Below are positions 55,318 through 64,000 of a DNA stretch of 64,000 nt, one piece after another. The stretch is from Rosa chinensis (lineage: Eukaryota; Streptophyta; Magnoliopsida; Rosales; Rosaceae). Location: positions 35,707,001 through 35,771,000 of the forward strand of contig NC_037090.1 of the NCBI RefSeq assembly GCF_002994745.2, in the 5' to 3' direction. Below the pieces are notes generated by a model, which was given only the letters and a program-made list of their open reading frames with translations, was not told where the DNA came from and did not search any database. Position 1 is the stretch's first letter, and each line of letters starts with the position of its first letter. The position numbers and the translations under genes are program-made.

Positions 55318-56262
55318 GCGTTGCATCATGGTTTACAACAAAGCACTCAACCATTGATCTTCCAATTTCAAGATCTCCATGAACTCTACACGCATTGAGC
55401 AATGCAATCAACACTTATGAGTCTGATTCAATGGGAATCTCTCTCACAACCTTCTTTGCCTCTTTTAGCTTCCCAGCTCTCCACGTTAATCGACCATAGT
55501 GCTAGACGTTGGCTGTATTCCCAAAAATATTCCTCATACTTTCAAGAATTTGCAATACCTCATGCACCAACCCCACTCAACTACATGATCTGAAAACGCA
55601 TACAAGTGTAACTTCAGTATGCAGAACTCCTTTCATTCTTCATTCTTGCAAACATTGAAATGGCAGTTCCATTTCACCATTATTTGCAACGCCCAAGTTC
55701 GAACAAGTAAAAGCAAAGACATTACTATTTGGCATCTCATCAAATACAACACAAAGAGTTCTGAAAACAGCAGTGCCCAGCACTGTATCTAATCTCATCA
55801 TCTTCCTATTGGCATACACATGTATCCACCTTCCCTGATCCACTGCACCGAAGTGCAAGAAGTGAGTACACCCACCATTAGTCTGTATAACAGCAAAAAG
55901 CTCCAAGACCTCTCTGAACAGCCCAACTGGCACATACCCCATAATCATAGTGCACTCCAAGAAACAGCATTCTTTTCAGGCTGATCAAAAAGCTCAGCAG
56001 AAATCTCAATTTCACCAGACTTCATATAACCATGAATTAATGCAGTCCATATAAGTCACAGATCAGATGCAAATGAATTGATAAAGTCTTAGACCACACT
56101 GGTAGTCTCATGTCAAACAGTGTGTGAGCTGGGTGTTGCCAACCGAATCTAATGGGATGGTTATGGAGCACCAAACCAAACGAGCAACAAGGAAGGTCAG
56201 CAACCTCTGTGAAGGAAACTAGGAAAGAGAAGGTGTAATTGTTAGGCATGAAGCCACTTTAA
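55318..56262 (-). pseudogene. Pentatricopeptide repeat (PPR) protein pseudogene
   Basis: Minus-strand pieces in shifting frames follow the PPR order: PNNYTFSFLVSFTEVADLPC, MKSGEIEISAELFDQPEKNA-VSW, GYVPVGLFREVLELFAVIQT-NG, GAVDQGRWIHVYANRKMMRL-D, VFDEMPNSNVFAFT, then GIQPT, RAGKLKEAKKVVREIPIESD and ALLNACRVHGDLEIG at the end (E motif). This is a PLS-type PPR protein, the class that edits organelle RNA. I count at least four frame changes and several stops, and two repeats lack their second helix. There is no DYW domain. No promoter or transit peptide can be recognised. Clearly non-functional. Confidence 0.8.
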
Positions 56263-57339
56263 ATCATATCAATGTATAGAGATTGTTAGAACATGCATAC
56301 TGAATCATAAAACAAGAACCTATACTAGATCAGATCATGTTAACAGAATCACTGCAATATTAACAGAATGTAATTTATGCTTAGGATTGAAGGTGTTGTA
56401 TCAATCCTAAGTCCGCAAAAATCAAGAACATATGGACGTAAATACAGAAAACTCACTTGATGCACTTGCATTGTCCATGACAGTCTTCTCCTGAATCCAA
56501 ATTGATTTTCTCTTAGTAATGGGACTAATATTAAGAAAGAACTCATGTTTCAGAAGGGACCAGTCTGACATTGATATAGAAGCCTTACATGACAGTTTCA
56601 TCCATAAAGAAACTGTCATTTGCTTAACATTTTTATCAAACCATCAACTTCTTATCAACTGCAATACAATTTTGAATTCAAATAATGTATAGACTTATCT
56701 AGAGAATTAATTCAAAGCTTATACATATGTGCTTTAAACTCAGACCACACTTCATGTACTTGTACTGCATTTACACAACATATAAATTCTAAGTGCTGTC
56801 AAGTTCCATAAGCTGCAATGCTTACAGATATAACTCTCATGGACTCACTTTGCTCAGTAAAAGTTCAAATCAACTTCTTTCTTTTTATGTTATAACAGCA
56901 GAATCTGAGTAGTGAGATTTCTGGGCTTAGGACTAGGTTGGTCCTTGAGTTTCATGTTCTTGTATGCAATTGCAACCTGATGATCTTTTATAAGTACAAT
57001 CCAAACACCAAGGGTTTCAAAAATCTAGTTTGGGGGCAAAAGTTGATAAAACTCCCATTTACCCTAAAAAAAGAAATGTTATCAACATTCTGATGTCTCA
57101 TGAGGCGTGACTTTGGTTTACTATCAGACCAAAAGGGAGAAAAAAAATAAAAATAAAAAAACAGACTTTGGTTTATTATGGGGCCACGGGCCACCTATTC
57201 TTACAGGATTCAAGAATGATGGTTGCAGACAGTTACCAAGGAAAATCTAAAATTACATCTGTGGTTGACAAGGGAAGCACTTTCTTCGGAACATGTCGAG
57301 TTCTAACAACATACCTGATGTTTCTTGAGGCTTTAAACA

Positions 57340-57389
<50 letters not shown>

Positions 57390-57740
57390 TGACCACATCC
57401 CAAGCATTCAGAGAGCCCAGACATTGAAAATCACTAGTATTTAGGATGAACATGCATGTATTCAGTGAAATAGAAACCACAGTGAGATAAGACAAGGTTT
57501 CATTTCAGAAATAATGAATCAATGATAAAATCTAAGGAATTAGGAATACGGAGAAGAAAGAAAAAGCTGCAGAAGGAATTTCTTGATCTTTGGATATTCC
57601 AAAGGGATTAATTTGATTTTCGACAAATAGAAGCCCTTGAGAGATGGTCATTGTACCAAATATGAATAGTCCTATTCCCAATGTGACTAATCGATATATC
57701 AAATAATAGAAGTTATTTTTTAGTTAAATTTAGCTAAAGT
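56263..57740. other. Intergenic
   Basis: No gene recognised. AT-rich; includes a (TA)n tract listed separately. Confidence 0.45.
57342..57386. repeat. (TA)n microsatellite
   Basis: About 22 TA units. Confidence 0.95.
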
Positions 57741-60262
57741 TTTTTTTTTTTGAAAATAGGAGAAGCTTTATTAACTAAATACGATTTACATCGTACATAA
57801 GGTCATCCAGGATAAAGTCTGGAGCATTATCAAACCAATTACAATGGACATTGGACTCATAACTATAACTAGCTAATCTATGGGCAATAACATTGGCCTG
57901 TCGAGGGACAAAACAGATAGTAACTTCCCTATTCTCAGCAAGGAAGTTCTGTAGATCTGTGATCAAAGCACTCAAAGAAGAGAGATCTGCAGCTACTGAG
58001 TTTATAGTTTGAACCGCAAGCAAGCAATCACTCTCCACAACTGCCTTTGCGATCTGCATGGTAGATAGCAACTCTAGTCCATTCCTCAATGCCAGTAACT
58101 CGATGTGCAGTGGGGAACTAACAAACTCCATTCTACAAGAGAAACCAGCAATGAACTTACCCTGGGAGTTCCTAAGCACGCCCCCTGTACCCCCATACTG
58201 AATCGAAGGCAAGAAAGCTCCATCGACATTCAACTTCAACATCCTGTCTGCTGGAGGACAACACTGCTTTTGGGGTCTTGGCTGGTCCTGCTGGGGGTTG
58301 ACAGTAGATTGATTTGCTTGTAAATATTCTTCATACCATGCCATAGCCGTGGCTACAAGCTGAGCACTAGTTCAAGTGCGGCCTCTCCATAGAGTATCAT
58401 TCCTATGCTTCCATACACTCCAAAGGAGAACAAGCAACTGATCAAAAGATTCAGGGGCCAAAGAGATAGCCCGAGCCAACAACCATTCTTTCCACCGGAG
58501 TGTAGTCCTTGGAATGGAAAACGGAGGACCTCCCACAATTTCCCGGATAAAAGGACATTCACAGAATAAATGTTCTAAAGTTTCCACATCTCCAGAGCAG
58601 ATTACACACTGCATTGGACCTGTGTACCCTTTGGACGATAGGGCTGCATGACTCGGTAGAAGGTTATGCACCGCTCTCCACCCGAAGATTGCCACTTTAC
58701 TAGGGACTTTCTCCATAGAGCTTTCCAAATAGGAATGTAAGGATCTCCAGAAGAAGACGAAGCAAATATATTGCCAACAGAGAATTCACAAGCTACTCTA
58801 TATGCACTCTTGACAGAGAAGTAACCCCTTTTCTCAAACTTCCAAGACAACCTATCATGACCAAAACGAGAACTTAAACGGATGGAAAGTACTTGAGCAG
58901 CTACATGAGGCTCGAAACAAGTATGAACAGCTGCATGATCCCAAGTCAATGAATCACCATGAAATAAATCCGCTACACGCTCAAAGATAGTGTCATCTGG
59001 TCAAAACATGGAGTGGGGAGAGACATTTGGAATCCACGTACTCGTCATTCCAAATATCCACTGACTGCCCATCTCCAATTCTCCATGCAAGTCCTGCCTG
59101 TAACACAGGCCTAGCCTCCATTAAACTTCGCCACGAGTAGGAGGGGCGCTCACCCATGTCCGCAGTAAGAAAGGAGCCAAAAGGATAGTATACGGCTTTA
59201 AATACTTGGGCCACAAGTGAGTCAGGTTTAGAAGGCAACCTCCATCCCTGCTTAGAAAGCATTGCCATATTATTAGCATATAAATGTTTAAAGCCTAATC
59301 CACCTTTGTCTTTTGGCAAGCACATTCGTTCCCAAGACCTCCAGTGAATTATTTTTTTCTCGTCAATACTACCCCAAAAAAATTGACAACAGAGTTGCTG
59401 TAATTCATCACACATATATTTAGGGAGAGCATAACAATTCATAACATAATTAGGCAGAGTTTGAGCCACCGCCTTAATTAACAGTTCCTTACCTCCAGAG
59501 CTTAAAATCTTGGATCTCCAACTAATGAGCTTCTTTGACAATCGCTCTTTCAGATAAGCAAAGATGGCCTTCTTGTTATGTCCAACATGAATAGGCAGCC
59601 CAAGGTATAACCCATGTTCTTTAACACATTGCACACCAAGGATAGCAGCCAGAGTATTCCTGCTATGCAAACTAACGTTACCACTAAACACTACACTAGA
59701 CTTCTGCAAGTTAATGTGTTGTCCAGAGGCTCGAGCATACACTTCCAATATCCGCTTAAAAGCCTGACATTCTCGTGCTGATGCTTCCCCAAAGAGAAAA
59801 CAATCGTCCGCAAAGAGTAAATGATGCATGGTAGGAGCAGTAGGGGCCATGGTTAAACCGTGAATAGTTCCGTTCTGAACGGAGGAGGAAATCAAGGCTG
59901 GGAGTCCCTTGGCGCACAAGATAAATAAGTATGGAGACAAGGGGTCGCCTTGTCTAATACCTCTAGTAGGCATGATAAAACCTGTAGGGGAACCATTTAT
60001 CAAAATAGAATAGCTAACAGACTTTACCGTGGCCAGCACAATGGACAACCAGCTTCGACAAAACCCTAATCTGAGAAAAATAGCCTCGAGGTATTGCCAT
60101 TCCAACCGATCATATGCCTTAGAGATGTCCAATTTTAAGGAAAAAAAACCATATGCCTGCCTACGGAGCTTTTTAATGAAGTGTGCAATCTCCGGAGCAA
60201 CCAACGTATTATCCGATATTAATCGTCCAGGAACGAAAGCACTTTGTAACGGGGAAATATAG
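57741..60262 (-). mobile_element. 5'-truncated L1-type LINE
   Basis: Minus-strand element starting within reverse transcriptase at about 60262 and ending in a poly-A (T run 57741-57752 on the plus strand). TAGCTA occurs just outside both ends (57732 and about 60261), a possible short target duplication. Confidence 0.85.
57775..60262 (-). pseudogene. LINE ORF2 remnant: reverse transcriptase, zf-RVT, RNase H
   Basis: Begins at SPLQSAFVPGRLISDNTLVA, then [34 protein letters not shown] and HHLLFADDCFLFG with the FADD catalytic pair intact. The frame is open for about 400 codons to a stop at 58993. zf-RVT follows (WRAVHNLLPSHAAL, CVICSGDVETLEHLFCECPF) after a frameshift near 58700, a stop at 58372, and RNase H (LKLNVDGAFLPSIQYGGTGG, VVESDCLLAVQTI, ANVIAHRLASYS). 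The endonuclease is missing. Divergent from the LINE at 25.1 kb, so a separate family member. Confidence 0.9.
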
Positions 60263-61349
60263 CTATTGATTTAATAAGGATTAAATACTGTTTAGTCCTT
60301 GAGCTTTTGATCGAAAAACACTTCAGTCCCTGTCTTTTTAATTTAACATGTTTAGTCCTTGTACTCTCAGAATTTGGACCAATAGGTCAATTCCATTACT
60401 CTCGATCCAAAAACTCCATTATGTTGCTTACGTGGCAATCCATCGACATCAAAAAGTCTATTATACCCTCATTTCCTTTTTTTTCCCCCTTAATTTTTTT
60501 TTTAATTTAAAATTTTTTTCTTTCACTTTCTCGATAAGTTGGACTTCTTTCTTAACCCCTCAAATCTCTCCAGCATCAAACTTTGCCACTCCAAACTGTG
60601 AGCCACCATGGGCAGTAGGGAGGTGAAATGGAGTTGGACCTTATCTCCATCGATCTCACCTCCCCTCGAAGCCCAAGGAACCTACCTAGTTTCGACCTCA
60701 TCTCCATCGATCCCACCTCCTTCAAGCTCAACCTCCGGCTCCTCGATGCCAACAGCTTCGAATTGGTGAGATGAAGAATATGGATGCAAGTAAAGGTCAG
60801 AGAAATCAAAAAATTACCAGGAGATTGCCAGATTTTAGAAATTTGTAGACTTGCTGTTTTTGCAAAAGCACTCGAAGATCGAGACCCATATCAATCTTCT
60901 TGATCAAAAACCCAGATTGAAACCTAGCCGGCTGGAACTTGATGGCTTGTGCTCAGATCGAGTCTGGAAATACGGCGGCATTTTGCTTCCCGATTTGCAG
61001 CAACGTCTCCAGCGAGTTCTTCGAGGCTGGCGCCTCGATTCCTCACCCCAAGAACTTCCACGCCGTGAATTACACCAAGCTGCTGAACCTCACCGTCAAC
61101 AGTCCGTTAGATGATCCGAAATCCGAAGTTGTCCTGCGGGGCCCACCTTAGAAGAAATTCTATCAAAAATTTGGCTGAACTTTCTCTAAAAGTGGACTAC
61201 CCAAAACCTGTAGAAAGACATTTACACTTCTAATATCAAACACCATCCTCAACTTCTGGAGCCACCCTACTCCCCAAAGTCACAACATCTTCCATTTCAT
61301 ATTATACAAGTCTCAACTAAAAACAATATTAATCCCACAGGTTATCAGA
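60263..61349 (+). mobile_element. MULE-like terminus with possible captured coding pieces
   Basis: 60280-60480 has phrases common at plant TIR-element ends (TTAGTCCTTGAGCTTTTGAT, CAGTCCCTG, TTAGTCCTTGTACTCTC). Behind it are two GC-rich open pieces: 60625-60760 (LDLISIDLTSPRSPRNLPSF and DPTSFKLNLRLLDANSFELV, ending at a GTGAG donor) and 60939-61151 (CFPICSNVSSEFFEAGASIP, HAVNYTKLLNLTVNSPLDD). I do not recognise either. No matching right end is seen, so the element is incomplete or the idea is wrong. Confidence 0.35.
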
Positions 61350-62142
61350 ACAATACTAATACGAAAGAAATTATGAGCCTTCTTCTTCCGCTTCGTGCGA
61401 GAGATGATAGGTTGATATGGTCCGCCTGTCCTTCAGGTAACTTGTCAGCTAATGAAGCCTATCATTTCTTTATTGGTGACTCCCCCTAGAGTTGATTGGT
61501 CTAAGCATGTCTGGAATGCTGCTACCCAGCTGGAAAGCTCTTCTCGGAGGCCTCCTAACTGATGATCTTATTCAGAGTCGTGGAATGTTTATAGCTTCTT
61601 GTTGCTTCTTCTGTTCTAAGGATGTGGAATCTGTTTCTCACATATTTATGCATTGTTCTTTTGTTCTTGAAATCTGGAACCTCTGGCTTTGGTTGTACTG
61701 GGCTTTGCCCTCCCCCCTTTGGTTTAATATACTCATTTATTTACCAAAAGAAAAAAAATCTGGAATTGACTTGCGGCTTTGTTTTGTTGTCATTTTGTTC
61801 CTTCTTCATATATACAACACCTCTTCATTGGTCCTCTAGCTAGTTTTATGTCTCCATTATCAAGAAAACGGTGGCGCATTCTTGCTTGCAATGTTATTTG
61901 GGGCATTTGGACAATGAAAAATCAAGTTCGTTTTGAAGATGCACTTTTACTCTGGTTCTAGCCAAAAATAGGCTTTTTTTTTTTTCTTTTCAAGGAGTCG
62001 GCTGCAATTTGTTTTTCTCCAGCATCCTCTAGATCAGAAATTCCTATCTTCAGAGCTCTCGACAACTGTCCTCTGCTCCCCTCTGCCTCTGCTTTTATTT
62101 CGGTGTTTTGGCAGGCTCCTCCCGTTAATTGGATAAAAGTCA
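61350..62142 (+). pseudogene. LINE zf-RVT to RNase H fragment, decayed
   Basis: Pieces in several frames: RLIWSACPSGNLSANEAYHF, VDWSKHVWN, GMFIASCCFFCSKDVESVSH-IFMHCSFVLEIW (zf-RVT), RILACNVIWGIWTMKN, and PPVNWIKVK at the very end, where RNase H would continue with a (N)TDG motif. It is cut there by the TIR element that begins at 62143. Confidence 0.7.
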
Positions 62143-62399
62143 AGGGGTTAATTACATATAAGTGTATATTTAAATTTTTTTTAGCCATAAGGCCACCAAC
62201 TAGTTTTTTTCCCTTATAAGGCCACTAGATTAAAAATGGTGTTATATTTTGGATATTAAAAATCAATATATTTACATAAATGCCACTAGAGTACAAAATC
62301 AACATTCATTCTCTCTCTCCTCTCCAGCGAGGTCTCCGGTCAACTCTGGCAGGTCTCCGGCCGACCTCCAGTGAACTCCGGCGGGTCTCTGGCGACCAC

Positions 62400-62990
62400 A
62401 AAAGCTACTGTCACTAATACCAAAAGTTACTCTGATGAGATTTTCGGCAACCTCCGGCAAGGTCACAAAAGCTGCTATCACTAGCAACAAAAGCTACGCT
62501 CCCCAAAATCAAAAGTTACTATCCCCACCAACAACTATTCCTGACACAAAAATCTACTCTCACAGACAACAAAAGCTACTCTGGTAGGTTCTCTGGCGAG
62601 GAAACAAAAGCTACTGTCAACAACACTAAAATCTACTCTCACCAACACCAAAAGCTACTCCAGTGAGTTCTCCGGCGAGGTAACAAAAGTTATTGTCACC
62701 AACACCAAAAGCTACTCTTACTAATAACAAAATCTATTCCGGTGAGGTCACCAGTGAGATCACAAAAGCTACTGTCACCCACACCAAAAGTTACTGTCAC
62801 CAACAGAAAAAGCTACTCTCACTAACAGAAAAACTACTATCACCAACAGCAAAAGCTACGCTCACCAACAAGAAAAGATACTGTCCAGATTACTACTGTC
62901 ACCAACAACAAAAGCCACTATAATCAATATCAAAAACTACTCTTACCAGGATCAAAATGTACTACTAAACTGAACAAAATTACTCTCGAA
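62400..62990 (-). repeat. Minisatellite CACCAACAACAAAAGCTACT in copy B
   Basis: About 20 imperfect units of (G)TCACCAACA(C/A)CAAAAGCTACT with spacers like GGTGAGTTCTCCGGCGAGGT; complement of the array in copy A. Confidence 0.93.
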
Positions 62991-63199
62991 GACTGAGAAA
63001 ACTATTACTCCTGATTTCAACAAACACAAATCCAATTGGGCGCAAATTTTTCCAAATCGTCCAAAATCAATAACAAACCAGTCAAAATCACAAAATTGCA
63101 AATTGTCCAGCATCTGATAGTTCTATTCCACCTCATGGTCTTAGAACTTAAGAAACTAATCCATCAAAATCACAAAATTAACTAATGATCCTAGACATA

Positions 63200-63700
63200 T
63201 TAAGAGAACAAATGCACAAATCAAACGTCTACTGAAATCGTAATTCTGGAATTGGTGCTCTGTTACCGTCCATCTCCTTTAATTTCCGACACCGTCACTT
63301 CGTCCGAGCACAATTGCACGTCGGAATTGAGTGAAATGACCTCTTGCAACTTTTTGATCAGAAAGATATGAGTAGAGTAGGGAATCAGATAGATCTGAGT
63401 TCGCCTCTAGTAAGGTAGCTCCCAATCAGAGCTTCTTCGTCGCTATTGTCTTCTGCATGACGTTCGAATAACCCAATCCAATTCCGGTCGCCGGAGCTGC
63501 GTCCTCCCGGTCATCAATCGACATAAGGCGGTGGAATTAGAGTGGAGCAGCACCATCACGCCTGTGCCACGAAGATCCGTGATCGATGAAAGTGAGAGAT
63601 AGAGAGCATCGCGCCGGTCGTCCCCGGAATTGGAGGTGCGGACCACGATGTGATATGTGATCGAGGAGAGAGAGGGACAAAGAGAGCGTCGTGCCGGTGG
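63200..63700 (-). other. Unassigned GC-rich segment inside copy B
   Basis: On the minus strand, GACGACCGGCG.GATGCTCTC-like words recur and short open frames occur (e.g. MVRTSNSGDDRRDALYLSLS), but I recognise no protein. It occupies the place where copy A holds the NUP1-like exon. Confidence 0.3.
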
Positions 63701-63727
63701 TCGCCGGAATCGAAGGCAGGGATCAAG

Positions 63728-63730
<3 letters not shown>

Positions 63731-63809
<79 letters not shown>
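63731..63809. repeat. (GA)n microsatellite in copy B
   Basis: About 39 GA units; counterpart of the CT tract of copy A. Confidence 0.95.
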
Positions 63810-63813
<4 letters not shown>

Positions 63814-64000
63814 GATCGAGGGGGGAGAGAGAGAGAGAAAGAGATGGATTTGTGATTGATGTAAAACTGATGGGATTGGGCTTAGGTAGAAGGGTAAAAT
63901 TGTCAGGAATTAAATAATTTGTGAATGCAAGTGGCCTTATGTGTACAAAAAAAATTAGGTGGCCTTATGTCTAATAAAAGTTTCAAAATGACACTTGTGT

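Larger units (their letters stand above)
62143..64000 (-). mobile_element. TIR element 'copy B', inverted relative to copy A
   Basis: The left end GGTTAATTACATATAAGTGTATATTT...CATAAGGCCACCAAC matches the complement of the right end of copy A. The right end (…GGTGGCCTTATGTCTAATAAAAGTTTCAAAATGACACTTGTGT) is the complement of the left end of copy A. In element orientation: CT tract, a GC-rich leader, AT-rich DNA, AAAGCTACT minisatellite, CCGGAG block, end. The interior between CT tract and minisatellite does not resemble copy A's NUP1-like exon. The last few bases may lie past the window. Confidence 0.75.

Noticed and set aside
63650..63859. Frame with (RE)n repeat
   Set aside because: Translation of the (GA)n tract in TIR copy B.

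Overview
The window reads as nuclear DNA of a flowering plant. It is AT-rich, has spliced-looking host gene pieces, plant-type LTR retrotransposons with tRNA-iMet primer sites (TGGTATCAGAGC), plant L1-type LINEs that carry an RNase H domain, Helitron-type ends and long (CT)n tracts. The gene-piece styles (DJ-1D, PPR, SEN1-like helicase) fit a eudicot; a Rosaceae origin is only a guess. I see no bacterial operon, CRISPR array or tRNA gene, and no clearly intact host gene. The best host gene is a RING-H2 reading frame at 16.8-17.5 kb, and it has two in-frame stops upstream.

Layout. 1-2.6 kb: 5' part of a minus-strand Copia-type element (gag, long T-rich leader, LTR). 2.66-6.73 kb: minus-strand exon scraps from different genes (P5CS-like, metal-tolerance-protein-like, one unknown), split by a 2.6-kb Copia deletion derivative with a perfect 5-bp target duplication. 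8.0-9.9 kb: 5'-truncated LINE. 10.8-11.4 kb: a non-coding element of the 'CAATAAAGG' family. 11.9 kb: decayed Helitron end. 12.2-12.6 kb: second copy of the first LTR. 12.63-16.65 kb: a TIR element carrying a NUP1-like exon and a minisatellite, itself hit by a 930-bp Gypsy-type LTR. 16.8-17.5 kb: RING-H2 gene. 20.3-23.7 kb: Gypsy pol tail, last three exons of a SEN1/UPF1-like helicase, Helitron 3' end. 24-25.1 kb: second 'CAATAAAGG' element. 25.1-29.2 kb: LINE with one reading frame broken by five point stops. 29.3-45.5 kb: dispersed remains of a DJ-1/PfpI gene, interrupted by a Copia gag remnant and a 6.7-kb non-coding TG...CA element with a GTACT target duplication. 45.8-52.9 kb: very young complete Copia element (477-bp LTRs, one difference). 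53.4-62.1 kb: LINE fragments, PPR pseudogene, 5'-truncated minus-strand LINE, MULE-like end. 62.1-64 kb: second, inverted copy of the 12.6-kb TIR family.

Most interesting. (1) The young Copia appears to start gag from an ATG inside its 5' LTR and to splice out a 1.28-kb leader intron holding the primer site. The same 12-bp hairpin-forming repeat occurs twice in that intron and again, in frame, as 22 'VT' units between integrase and reverse transcriptase. (2) Two families of apparently non-autonomous TIR elements share one plan: terminal inverted repeat, (CT)n, captured exon, short-unit minisatellite, GC-rich CCGG block, terminal inverted repeat. Copies carry different cargo (NUP1-like, STE20-kinase-like, unknown), as in Pack-MULEs.

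All family names come from recognising motifs by eye; no search was run.
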